Both the position numbers and the translations under genes were made by a program. Positions 1 through 5,983 of a DNA stretch of 25,397 nucleotides are shown here, one piece after another. Each line of letters begins with the position of its first letter. Position 1 is the stretch's first letter. Location of the stretch: IMG/VR virus record IMGVR_UViG_3300049156_000033, positions 1 through 25,397 of that record. The stretch is one strand, 5' to 3'. Source of the DNA: a virus. Under the pieces are notes generated by a model, which did not search any database, was not told the DNA's origin, and worked only from the letters and a program-made list of their open reading frames with translations.

Positions 1-21
1 GCTTCGCGGGCTGAAGCTGTG

Positions 22-171
22 TCATCGCTTCGGCTTCCAGTCCGCGGCGATCCACGAGCCACGACCGCGGCGGGTGAAGTCCCGCAACAGCTCGACGGCG
101 ATGCTCGACGCCAAGACGCCAAGCAAGAGGCAGAGAATGGAAAGGTAGGCGGCGGCATAAAGCTCGGTCAT
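22..171 (-). CDS. Small single-pass membrane protein (hypothetical)
   Basis: A 49-residue protein reads leftward from an ATG at 171. A Shine-Dalgarno-like GGAGG lies about 8 bases upstream, which favours this start over longer in-frame starts. Residues 6-28 are almost all hydrophobic (Ala, Leu, Ile, Val, Cys), followed by a positively charged tail with RRGRGSW and KPKR, so the N-terminus is probably outside and the basic tail cytoplasmic. It is the only supported minus-strand gene here and diverges from the phage block. I do not recognise a family; a small holin, immunity or exclusion protein are all possible. Confidence is moderate because it is short. Confidence 0.5.
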   Translation of the reverse strand: MTELYAAAYLSILCLLLGVLASSIAVELLRDFTRRGRGSWIAADWKPKR

Positions 172-221
172 AGGTTGGGCCTCCGGTCGCCGTCCCGGTG
201 TAGTCCGGGGTCGGCCCGTAC

Positions 222-240
222 AGTGTACACTACTTAGTGT
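222..240. promoter_or_regulatory. Overlapping palindromes, operator-like
   Basis: AGTGTACACT (222-231) is a perfect 10-base palindrome. It overlaps a second one, ACACTA-CT-TAGTGT (227-240), so the half-site AGTGT/ACACT appears three times in 19 bases. The cluster covers the -10 and spacer of the candidate minus-strand promoter. That placement suits a dimeric repressor, but no repressor gene is in the window. Confidence 0.4.
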
Positions 241-250
241 CAATTGTCTA
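222..250 (-). promoter_or_regulatory. Candidate promoter for the 22-171 gene
   Basis: On the minus strand, TAGACA (250-245) is followed after 17 bases by TACACT (227-222), a fair sigma70-type pair. An alternative TTGACA (243-238) has a perfect -35 but a poor -10 (TACGGG, 220-215). Either would start transcription about 35-45 bases ahead of the ATG at 171. This is based on motif inspection only. Confidence 0.4.
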
Positions 251-809
251 CTTCGGGGTGTGCTACCCTCGAAGGGAAGGCAGGGCGGGGGCGTGGGTCC
301 GTCAGTCTCTTGGGCCGCTCCCATCCTGCCGGCAGCCCGTCCCGAGATCCCGAGCGCCATGCCGGCAGCCAACACCCAACGCGATCGGAAGCTCCACCGC
401 CTCGGCGGCCAGGTGCTCCCGGTGGTGTCACTCTGTCACCTGTCCCGGTGGGGTGGCGGGCGGTCTCCGCTGCCTGTTCCCCTGTCTCCGGGCGTCCGTC
501 CCGGTTCCCGGCTAGGGTGGGGCGGTGGAAAGGCAGGGAAAAAGAGCCAGCGAGACGGCCAGCAGCGGCCAGCGCGGGCTACCTCAGCCCCGATCGGCGG
601 GTGGGTGGGCCATTCCTCTCTCTTTGTGTGCTCGGTGCCGGGGGGGCTCCCGGGCTGCCGGGCTGTGGTGGCTGCCGGGCTGCCGACAGCGCCGACCGCG
701 GCGACCGAGAAGGCAAGGGGGGGCGCCACCAGAAGAACGAAGTCAACAAGAGATGAAAATAACCCCCTCCTGGACCTGGGCCTCGCACGGAGGAAGGTAG
801 GCAACTGAC
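251..809. other. GC-rich stretch with no convincing gene
   Basis: Several open frames run through here on both strands. Their products are Arg/Pro/Gly/Ala-rich low-complexity sequence of the kind produced by GC-rich noncoding DNA, and none has a clear ribosome binding site. The stretch holds a 12-base direct repeat (GCTGCCGGGCTG at 654-665 and 671-682) and several scattered copies of GTCCCGG. A 15-codon mini-frame (753-800) ends just before the first phage gene. I see no tRNA or strong sigma70 promoter. It may be an untranslated leader, a replication or packaging-related region, or the edge of a module. Confidence 0.4.
654..682. repeat. 12-base direct repeat, two copies
   Basis: GCTGCCGGGCTG occurs at 654-665 and again at 671-682, separated by 5 bases, inside the GC-rich gene-free stretch. 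Two copies in such sequence could be chance. Confidence 0.35.
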
Positions 810-1223
810 ATGTTTTTCTTCAATCCGGGTTCCAATCCCCTATTGGCCTTTCTCCAGGGCGGGACGGTAAGCAGCATGGGTATGGGGAACGCTCAGCCTC
901 CCTGGCGTCCGGGTCAGCAGGAGTTATTGTCGATGCAGATGCAGCAATCGCAGTACATAGCGGGGCTCAATGCCCAACGCGCCGCGATGCAGGGGCAGAT
1001 CATGTTTGGTCCACGCCCGGAGGACGTTGTGAGGTCGGACGTGATCGCCCAGACGCCGTTTGTGGGGCCGCGGGAGCCGGCAAAGGTGGCTCTCGAGCAG
1101 TTCAAGCCTCCTGAGAAGGACATAACGCCCGATCCCGAGTTTGAGTGTGCTCAATGCGGTCATCCTGGTCCGAAGGACCGTCTCAACGGCTGTCAGGTCT
1201 GTGGTGGGATGGTTTGGAAATAA
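810..1223 (+). CDS. Zinc-ribbon-ended small phage protein (hypothetical)
   Basis: A 137-residue protein. The N-terminal two thirds is rich in Gln, Met and Pro, with MQMQQSQ near residues 42-48. The C-terminus carries CAQCG (C113, C116) and CQVCGG (C128, C131), a CxxC-x11-CxxC zinc-ribbon pattern that ends four residues before the stop. GGAGG at 789-793 is rather far (16 bases) from the ATG at 810, so a start at a later Met around codon 23 or 25 is possible. It opens the plus-strand block and is followed after 19 bases by the lipoprotein gene. The fold is inferred from spacing; the function is unknown. Confidence 0.65.
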   Translation: MFFFNPGSNPLLAFLQGGTVSSMGMGNAQPPWRPGQQELLSMQMQQSQYIAGLNAQRAAMQGQIMFGPRPEDVVRSDVIAQTPFVGPREPAKVALEQFKPPEKDITPDPEFECAQCGHPGPKDRLNGCQVCGGMVWK

Positions 1224-1242
1224 CCCAAAGGAGAGAGACGAC

Positions 1243-1917
1243 ATGGCGAACTACCAGAGAGGAATGAACATGCGGAAGCTGTTGTGGGGCGGATTCGGGG
1301 TATTGGTGCTGATCCTGATAGCGGTGGGCATCTGGGGGTGTACGGAGGAGGGCGACACGTACAATCGGGTGACGAATCCGTGTTGCGACGACACCTGTTA
1401 CCCCATTCACACCTGCGACGACGCGACAGGCTGCACCGACCCGTGCGCCAAATACGAGATTTGCTTCGAGGGCAGGACGTTCAAGATCCTGAAGAGCGAG
1501 TGGGAGGACTACAAGGCCCGCGGCGCAGTGAAGGGCAAGTGCCCCAAGGGCGATGATGACGATGACGACAACGGGGACGACGACGATGATGATGGGGACA
1601 TGGTGCTCGTTTGTCACTTTGGCCAGAACATCTGGGTGCTCGAGTCGTTGCTCCAGGAGCACCTGGCGCACGGGGACACCCGGGGCAAGTGCCCGATCGG
1701 TGACGACGACGATGATGACGATGACGAATGCGATCCAGCGGTGGAATGCTGCGTGGTAGATGGCAAGACCTTCATCTGTCACTTCCCACCGGGGAACCCT
1801 GGGAACTACCACACGCTGCACATTGGCTCGAGCGCGGTGCCGGCGCACCTGTCGAACCACCCGGGCGACCATTGTGGATACTGCTTGGATCCGGAGCCGT
1901 GCTTCTGGTGTGACTGA
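1243..1917 (+). CDS. Cys-rich three-repeat lipoprotein-like secreted protein with poly-Asp linkers
   Basis: A 224-residue protein. The ATG at 1243 follows AAAGGAG by about 9 bases. Residues 10-32 form a membrane segment ending in GIWGC, so Cys33 could be lipidated, although Trp at -2 is unusual for a lipobox. The mature part has about 19 Cys. Three related units follow: YEICFEG...GKCPKG (71-103), VCHFGQ...AHGDTRGKCPIG (123-153) and ICHFPPGNP...VPAHL...HCGYC (178-214). They are separated by runs of 6, 6 and 8 Asp (104-109, 112-117, 154-161) coded by mixed GAC/GAT. CHxPPGN with a later AHL motif recurs in secreted bacterial proteins, but I cannot name a family. A metal-binding or surface role is inference. 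It overlaps the next frame by 8 bases. Confidence 0.75.
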   Translation: MANYQRGMNMRKLLWGGFGVLVLILIAVGIWGCTEEGDTYNRVTNPCCDDTCYPIHTCDDATGCTDPCAKYEICFEGRTFKILKSEWEDYKARGAVKGKCPKGDDDDDDNGDDDDDDGDMVLVCHFGQNIWVLESLLQEHLAHGDTRGKCPIGDDDDDDDDECDPAVECCVVDGKTFICHFPPGNPGNYHTLHIGSSAVPAHLSNHPGDHCGYCLDPEPCFWCD

Positions 1918-2482
1918 GGAGCTCAGGAAGAAGATCGAGCGATGCGTGGACGAGCTCGAGCCCGGGACGGTGACCCGTCTCGACTGGATGACGCCGACCG
2001 AGTTCATGCTGTTTATGCAGGAGTTGGCCAATGAGAGGAACCAGGGCAAAGGCGATCCGGAGGGAGGCGACGAGCCTGTACGGGGCAGCCCGGACGATGA
2101 TGAAAGACTGCCCGCCGCAGAAGACGATCTACATGCGGCTGAAGAAGATGCACACAGGCCGGATGCCACTCTCGAGAGACCTTCTCTACCGGCCGGTGCG
2201 GCCGATGCGGATATATCAGTTCAACTGGTCCAGGCGCAAGGCCTGGCTCCAGGAATTCTTCAACAACCTCAAGGAGAAGAGACGATGAAGGCTGGTGTCA
2301 AGACAACCGAATTCTGGATGACCATTGGTGCCGCGGTGCTCGGGCTCCTGGTGAGCCTGGAGGTCATCGGCACCGAGGACATGGACGCGATCCTCAAGGT
2401 GATCGCCCTGATCCTGGGTCTGCTGCCAGCAGCGGCCTACAATCTGAGTCGTGGCCTAGCAAAGATGGGCCGTGACGACTAA
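1910..2482 (+). CDS. Long open frame overlapping two shorter genes (uncertain)
   Basis: From a GTG at 1910, overlapping the previous stop as GTGACTGA, this frame stays open to 2482. Its first 40 codons look coding (charged helix, then DWMTPTEFMLFMQELANE). The middle (about 2035-2280) becomes Asp/Glu/Pro/Ala-rich and is weaker, because the +1-offset frame there is more gene-like. The last 65 codons equal the holin-like gene. It could be a short gene disrupted by a frameshift into the 2031-2288 frame, a real 190-residue fusion, or an N-terminal fragment with no stop of its own. Confidence 0.35.
   Translation: MTEELRKKIERCVDELEPGTVTRLDWMTPTEFMLFMQELANERNQGKGDPEGGDEPVRGSPDDDERLPAAEDDLHAAEEDAHRPDATLERPSLPAGAADADISVQLVQAQGLAPGILQQPQGEETMKAGVKTTEFWMTIGAAVLGLLVSLEVIGTEDMDAILKVIALILGLLPAAAYNLSRGLAKMGRDD
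2031..2288 (+). CDS. Basic hypothetical protein
   Basis: An 85-residue, strongly basic protein whose ATG at 2031 follows AGGAG by about 8 bases. The C-terminal half looks real, with LLYRPVRPMRIYQFNW and KAWLQEFFNNLKEKRR, and its third codon positions are mostly G or C. Its TGA overlaps the next ATG (ATGA at 2285-2288), typical of coupled translation. It lies wholly inside another open frame, and a frameshift could join it to the codons starting at 1910. No family recognised. Confidence 0.6.
   Translation: MRGTRAKAIRREATSLYGAARTMMKDCPPQKTIYMRLKKMHTGRMPLSRDLLYRPVRPMRIYQFNWSRRKAWLQEFFNNLKEKRR
2285..2482 (+). CDS. Small hydrophobic protein, holin-like
   Basis: A 65-residue protein starting MKAGVKTTEFWMTIGAA, with AAGGAG about 9 bases before the ATG. 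There are two hydrophobic segments, about residues 11-26 (ending LLVSLEVI) and 36-52 (ILKVIALILGLLPAAAY), with a short acidic turn between them and a charged C-terminus (KMGRDD). Small two-segment proteins that begin with a KTTEFW-type stretch are common in phages and are often guessed to be holins. No endolysin gene is in the window, so a lysis role is inference. It may also be read as the C-terminal part of the frame opening at 1910. Confidence 0.6.
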   Translation: MKAGVKTTEFWMTIGAAVLGLLVSLEVIGTEDMDAILKVIALILGLLPAAAYNLSRGLAKMGRDD

Positions 2483-2519
2483 ACGCAGGCGGAACCTCCG
2501 CAAAAGGAGAAAGAAGAAG

Positions 2520-2876
2520 ATGGATACCATCGAAGAAGAAGCTGCGAAGACCCAAAGCCATGCCACGACAGGGGATCCGGTCATGGAGACCGAGGAGCCC
2601 ATGACGGTCGAGACGGTGCTCCCGGAGCCCCAGGGCCACGTCGGGGGCCCCCCTGTGGGCAACAACGTGGGCAACGGGCCCTTCGTACCCGAGTCTGGGT
2701 ACATCCGGGGCCAGATCATGCGTCAGGCGGCGGTCTTGAGCGAAATGTCGGCGTTCTGCAAGCAGAATCACCCATTTCTGACTGGCGGATCGCTTGGTGC
2801 GCTCGAGAACGCCGAGAGAGAGATAACCGCCGCGTGGAAGTCCCTTTTGGTCTCCGCGGCACGACTCGAGGAGTAA
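2520..2876 (+). CDS. Hypothetical phage protein
   Basis: A 118-residue protein. The ATG at 2520 is preceded by AAAGGAG (2503-2509), which decides the start. A GTG at 2472 would add a very basic N-terminus (RRRNLRKRRKKK) and overlap the previous stop, and cannot be excluded. Residues 1-60 are acidic and probably disordered, with PGGPP-type loops. The C-terminal half (GYIRGQIMRQAAVLSEMSAF onward) is predicted mostly helical with one Cys. No family recognised. It sits 3 bases before the next ATG. Confidence 0.6.
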   Translation: MDTIEEEAAKTQSHATTGDPVMETEEPMTVETVLPEPQGHVGGPPVGNNVGNGPFVPESGYIRGQIMRQAAVLSEMSAFCKQNHPFLTGGSLGALENAEREITAAWKSLLVSAARLEE

Positions 2877-2879
2877 AAT

Positions 2880-3089
2880 ATGGCATTTGGCAAGAAAAAG
2901 GCGGTTCCCACGCCGGAACCGGCCAAAAAGGCCAAAAAGGCCGCAAAACCGGCGAAAAAGCGCGTTCCGTTCGATCCGGGGCTCAAGATCGCCGGCAAGG
3001 CCTCCGCGGCGCAATTGCGGGCCCGTATCGCCTTCCTGGAGGACCAGGTGAAGTTCCACGAGGGCAGGAAGGGGCGCCGTGGAAGATAA
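2880..3089 (+). CDS. Histone H1-like Lys/Ala/Pro-rich small protein
   Basis: A 69-residue protein in two parts. Residues 4-28 are a Lys/Ala/Pro tail (PAKKAKKAAKPAKKR) like histone H1 or bacterial HC1-type tails. Residues 40-62 form an amphipathic helix (AAQLRARIAFLEDQVKFHE) able to make a short coiled coil, followed by a basic end (RKGRRGR). Such tails bind DNA without sequence preference, so a DNA-condensing or packaged role is plausible but inferred. GAGGAG of the previous gene's end serves as ribosome site. It overlaps the next gene by 11 bases. Confidence 0.6.
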   Translation: MAFGKKKAVPTPEPAKKAKKAAKPAKKRVPFDPGLKIAGKASAAQLRARIAFLEDQVKFHEGRKGRRGR

Positions 3090-3300
3090 ACCGAAAGTCC
3101 CCAAAACCCGAATGGGGCTCGGTAAGGAAGAGGATCTCGACGATCCGAAGACCTGGCACTACTGGATGGCTGAAATGGGTCACCCGCGGGTTGAGCGTCT
3201 CTACGAGCTTCGACGAGACGTGGACGAGCTCAAGACAGCTCTCGAGGGGATGCTCAAGGTACTCGAGAACCTGACCAACGCGGTCATGCCACAGCGATGA
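3079..3300 (+). CDS. Small helical hypothetical protein
   Basis: A 73-residue protein with a GTG start at 3079, placed by AGGAAGG upstream and overlap with the previous gene. The N-terminus is polar (PKVPKTRMGLGKEEDLDD). Residues 40-68 have a heptad-like pattern (LYELRRDVDELKTALEGML), suggesting a coiled coil and oligomer. Its stop overlaps the next start as ATGA. The function is unknown. Confidence 0.55.
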   Translation: MEDKPKVPKTRMGLGKEEDLDDPKTWHYWMAEMGHPRVERLYELRRDVDELKTALEGMLKVLENLTNAVMPQR

Positions 3301-3566
3301 TCTCACCGGGCGAGCATAAGGATGTGCTCGAGGTCCAGCCCCAGAAGAAGGCGGCCTGGTGCGTCGTCTGGAAGCGGAATGGCACTGCCGAGTTTCGGGA
3401 CTGCCTCATGTCTTTCGGCATCTCCGATTCGCCGGAGCAGGCGATGGAGAAGGTCTTGCGGAAGCTGAGAGGCGATAGTAAATTTGCGCTCCTGATGGGG
3501 GACGGGATTTTCTACCCGATCCCAACCCACATGGGGGTGCTCAACAAGAAAGTGGCAGGTGTGTAA
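3297..3566 (+). CDS. Hypothetical protein
   Basis: An 89-residue protein starting in an ATGA overlap with the previous stop. It appears compact and soluble, with a WCVVWKRNGTAEFRD strand region followed by a helix (SPEQAMEKVLRKL) and a final YPIPTHMGVL segment. No domain was recognised. Its TAA overlaps the next ATG (TAATG), so translation is likely coupled on both sides. Confidence 0.6.
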   Translation: MISPGEHKDVLEVQPQKKAAWCVVWKRNGTAEFRDCLMSFGISDSPEQAMEKVLRKLRGDSKFALLMGDGIFYPIPTHMGVLNKKVAGV

Positions 3567-3853
3567 TGGTGGAATACGGTATGGATCTGAAAAGGAAGCA
3601 CCGCCTCGAGCAAGAGTTTGCCGATGAGGCGCACGTCCACAAAGGACGGGTCATCGCCTCCTTTGACCAGGGGACCATCTCTCCCCTCGATGAGAATAAA
3701 GTGGTCGTGGACCACGAGGCCGGCTGTGAGTCGATCCTGAAGGCGGGGGACGAAATCTGCGACTGCGATCCGGACATCTACATCGCCAACCGTGCCGTTG
3801 GCGAGGGCCGGCCTACCGAGCTTCAAATCGACGCCAATGGAGATCCAATCTGA
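3566..3853 (+). CDS. Hypothetical acidic protein
   Basis: A 95-residue acidic protein starting in a TAATG overlap. The C-terminal half has CESILKAGDEICDCDPDIYI, with three closely spaced Cys amid Asp/Glu, possibly a metal site, though the pattern fits no family I know. It ends in a TGATG overlap with the next gene. The start depends on coupling more than on a ribosome site, which is weak. Confidence 0.55.
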   Translation: MVEYGMDLKRKHRLEQEFADEAHVHKGRVIASFDQGTISPLDENKVVVDHEAGCESILKAGDEICDCDPDIYIANRAVGEGRPTELQIDANGDPI

Positions 3854-3996
3854 TGCCAGCAAAGAGCAAGAAACAGCAGCAATTCATGGGAGCCGAGCTC
3901 GCCCGGAAGCGGAAGCGCAAGAAGACCAAAACCGACATGAGCGAGGCTGAGCTCAGTAGGATGGCCTCTAAACCCCGCAAGCGGAGGAAAAAGTAA
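3853..3996 (+). CDS. Very small basic protein resembling the N-terminus of DUF3008 proteins
   Basis: A 47-residue protein overlapping its neighbours at both ends (TGATG at the start, TAATG at the stop). It begins MPAKSKKQQQFMG, which matches the PAKSKxQQxxMG start typical of DUF3008 small proteins found in phages and bacteria. The rest is strongly basic (ARKRKRKKTKT, PRKRRKK). It is shorter than usual for that group. The role of the family is unknown; nucleic-acid binding is inferred from charge. Confidence 0.65.
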   Translation: MPAKSKKQQQFMGAELARKRKRKKTKTDMSEAELSRMASKPRKRRKK

Positions 3997-4358
3997 TGGC
4001 AAACGAACTAGCAATCACGGCCTCGTTCGCGTACACCAAATTCACCACGGCCGAGTCACAGTCCTTCGCGGCCTCGAGGGATGTGGTCGGTAACAACTTC
4101 ATGCACCACGTCCAGAACGTCGGCTTCGCGTCCGACGAGGTGCTCGTGCTCGGGGATGTCACCGTAGGCGGGTATTTCTTCGGCATCAACCGGGATGGGG
4201 ATAACTTCGTCCAAATCTTCGGCAATACCGGGGACCAGGCGCTCGCCAAGCTGCTGCCGGGCGACTTCTGCATGTTCCGGGTCGATACCGGCGCCACCGT
4301 CTACGTCCAGGCCGACACCGACGCCGTTCTCCTGGAGTATTGGATCTGGGAGGAGTAG
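3996..4358 (+). CDS. Small beta-rich phage protein, possibly virion-associated
   Basis: A 120-residue protein starting MANELAITASFAYTKF. It has alternating hydrophobic strands (DEVLVLGDVTVGGYFFGI, GDFCMFRVDTGATVYVQ) and an aromatic end (LLEYWIWEE), suggesting a beta-sandwich. Similar small beta proteins are frequent among uncharacterised phage proteins and are usually suspected to be structural. It stops with TAG immediately before the next TTG start. The structural role is inference. Confidence 0.6.
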   Translation: MANELAITASFAYTKFTTAESQSFAASRDVVGNNFMHHVQNVGFASDEVLVLGDVTVGGYFFGINRDGDNFVQIFGNTGDQALAKLLPGDFCMFRVDTGATVYVQADTDAVLLEYWIWEE

Positions 4359-4907
4359 TTGCGGCGGATCGAGCGAGACGATCTCGCTTATTGGATCTGG
4401 ATGTCCCGGGAGGAATGGGAGCTCGTCTATGCGCTCTCCCAGGCCTTACAGGAGTCTGACCTCCTCCCCCGGGACATAGGGCTGAATTTCGCCTTCTACA
4501 ATACGATTTTTGGCCTCCAGAAGAACGGCTTCCATTTCAAGCAGATCCGGCTGTCTGATGACGGCTGGATGTACTTGTTGGGCGATCAACCCCGCGAGCG
4601 CCGAAACGAGCTCTTTGTCCGGATGTTCGAGCGCAACGTGGCGCCCGACTACGAGGTACACCTCAAGGTGGCCCTGAGAGTCGCCAGGGAGCACGAGCTC
4701 CCCGACCAGATCATCCAGACCCTCGAGACCGCCCAGGACCGCACAGACCGCCGCCTGAAGCAGCGCAAGCAGGCCTGGGCCTCAGTGCCGAAGGAGCAGG
4801 TCAAGATACTGATGGACGAGTTCTACGAGCAACACGCAGCCCGAGAGAAGTCCATAAAGGGCCTGAGACCGATCATCCAGCAGATCGACAAGGAGACCAT
4901 CAATTGA
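4359..4907 (+). CDS. Hypothetical helical protein
   Basis: A 182-residue protein with a TTG start directly after the previous TAG, placed by GGAGGAG just upstream. An alternative ATG lies 42 bases inside (MSREEW). The sequence is helical, aromatic and charged (LAYWIWMSREEWELVYALSQ). Its C-terminal third is a long basic/acidic helix from about residue 125 (DRRLKQRKQAWASVPKEQV). No family recognised. It overlaps the GroES-like gene by 4 bases, so it may be co-translated with it. Confidence 0.6.
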   Translation: MRRIERDDLAYWIWMSREEWELVYALSQALQESDLLPRDIGLNFAFYNTIFGLQKNGFHFKQIRLSDDGWMYLLGDQPRERRNELFVRMFERNVAPDYEVHLKVALRVAREHELPDQIIQTLETAQDRTDRRLKQRKQAWASVPKEQVKILMDEFYEQHAAREKSIKGLRPIIQQIDKETIN

Positions 4908-5200
4908 CTGAAATAACCCCCCTGGGGACGCTGATTCTGGTGATCCCCGACGCGCCCGAGGAGCTCAGTGGCGGGCTGGTGAAGCCCGACAACCTACGTG
5001 AAGAGAGACCCGAATCCGGGATCGTCAAATCCACCGGGCCGCTCATAGGTGATAACCGCATCTTGGTCGGCTCTCGAGTCGTCTTCCCCCCCTACGCCGG
5101 CCACGACTATCGGCTCGACGGAACGCTCCTGAAGCTACTCGATGCCTCCGAGGTCTATGGAGTGGTCAAGGACGAAGGTGATCCCGTTGCTGCGGCCTGA
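4904..5200 (+). CDS. GroES-like co-chaperonin (first of a tandem pair)
   Basis: A 98-residue protein, the usual GroES length. The TTG start overlaps the previous TGA (TTGA) and has AAGGAG 8 bases upstream. It shows the GroES layout: PLGTLILV strand (6-13), a mobile-loop region with SGGLVKP (22-28, compare GGIVL in bacterial GroES), SGIVKSTGP (38-46), VGSRVVF (55-61, compare VGDIVIF) and a closing LLKLLDASEVYGVV (75-88). GroES caps the GroEL ring and the loop hydrophobic residues contact GroEL. No groEL is in the window, so it presumably works with the host chaperonin, as T4 gp31 does for capsid protein. That role is inferred. Confidence 0.8.
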   Translation: MTEITPLGTLILVIPDAPEELSGGLVKPDNLREERPESGIVKSTGPLIGDNRILVGSRVVFPPYAGHDYRLDGTLLKLLDASEVYGVVKDEGDPVAAA

Positions 5201-5585
5201 ATGGATCGACAGGATCTCCCCTGCCAATATGCGCCTGTTCGTCGAGCGGGACGAGCAGCCCAAGACCTACGGCACCTTCATCATCATCCCCGACCGCTAC
5301 CGCCAGGGCACCAGAACCCACATGGGCACCGTCCACTCCACCGGCTTCGGGGTGCGACACGTCCGCAAAGGCGACCGGGTGGTGATCTCCTCCGGCGTCG
5401 GCCGGAAGATCGTCTTCGGTGACCGGGCCCTGTATGTCTGTTTCGAGAGCGAGCTCTTAGCCACAATCACGGGCGAGAAGCTCGAGGATCTAGGGGAGGC
5501 GAAAGAGGGCAGGTTTCCCGTGGAACATCCGATGGGAGACGAGATTGTGGCGGACGAGGGCCGAGTCTGGGGCAAGGAGGACTGA
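5178..5585 (+). CDS. Second GroES-like co-chaperonin with C-terminal extension
   Basis: A 135-residue product from a GTG at 5178 with AGGA upstream; an ATG at 5229 (MRLFVERD) is the alternative and would give 118 residues. The core matches GroES: MRLFVERDEQPKTYGTFIII (18-37) with a mobile-loop-like GTFIIIP, HMGTVHSTGF (48-57), VRKGDRVVI (62-70) and ALYVCFESELLATI (84-97). An acidic tail of about 38 residues follows that GroES lacks. It overlaps the first copy by about 23 bases but is clearly diverged from it, so this is not a recent duplication. The second loop differs (FII versus LVK), so the two may form mixed rings or serve different partners; this is inference. Confidence 0.65.
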   Translation: MIPLLRPEWIDRISPANMRLFVERDEQPKTYGTFIIIPDRYRQGTRTHMGTVHSTGFGVRHVRKGDRVVISSGVGRKIVFGDRALYVCFESELLATITGEKLEDLGEAKEGRFPVEHPMGDEIVADEGRVWGKED

Positions 5586-5983
5586 TGCCCAACGCCTGCT
5601 GGTTCGACGGCTATATCGCCAAGGATCCGGTGGAGATCCCGCCCAAGCCGGCCAAGGGGAAAAAGCCTGTCCGCTACTGCTACTTCACCGTGGGGCACAA
5701 CCGGCTCCGTAGGCTCCCTGTCAACTGGATCCCTGTGTGCGCCTACGGCGAGCGGTGTAGGATCGTCATGGATGACCTCAAGTTGGTCAAAGGCGACTAT
5801 GTGGTGGTCCAGGGCGAGCTGATGAGTCGGTTCGAGACCAAGGACGGCGAGAAGCGTTCGATCCTCCAGGTGCGTCTCGAGAAGGCCCATCGAGTGCTCG
5901 CCTCGAAGACCGACGCCGATAGCCAGTACGAGGACGAGCCCGACCAACGCGAGAGGATCAGTGGCCACGACTCGATCATCTGA
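5585..5983 (+). CDS. ssb: Single-stranded DNA-binding protein (OB fold)
   Basis: A 132-residue SSB-like protein. The ATG overlaps the previous stop (TGATG) and follows AAGGAGG. The OB-fold pattern is visible: FDGYIAKDPVEI (7-18), VRYCYFTVGHNR (29-40), WIPVCAYGERCRIV (48-61), LVKGDYVVVQGELMSRF (67-83) and a following strand to about residue 105. SSB coats exposed single strands during replication and recombination. The C-terminus is acidic in part (DADSQYEDEP) but lacks the classical DDIPF tip, so partner recruitment may differ. Its end overlaps the next gene by 23 bases. Confidence 0.8.
   Translation: MPNACWFDGYIAKDPVEIPPKPAKGKKPVRYCYFTVGHNRLRRLPVNWIPVCAYGERCRIVMDDLKLVKGDYVVVQGELMSRFETKDGEKRSILQVRLEKAHRVLASKTDADSQYEDEPDQRERISGHDSII

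Noticed and set aside
753-800. 15-codon mini-frame with two Trp, just before the first phage gene
   Set aside because: It could be a leader peptide, but has no hairpin pair or biosynthetic gene after it, and a frame of this length is likely by chance.
244-808. Three overlapping plus-strand frames and two minus frames in the gene-free stretch
   Set aside because: All are Arg/Pro/Gly/Ala-rich with no ribosome site and no domain; none stands out over the others.
1183-2169. Long minus-strand open frame of 328 codons
   Set aside because: It is the reverse complement of the lipoprotein and neighbours. Its Val/Ile runs are the reverse reading of the Asp repeats, and it has no plausible start signal.
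5201-5422. Alternative plus-strand frame starting at the ATG after the first GroES-like stop
   Set aside because: It gives an Arg/His/Pro-rich sequence, while the overlapping frame encodes a GroES-like protein.
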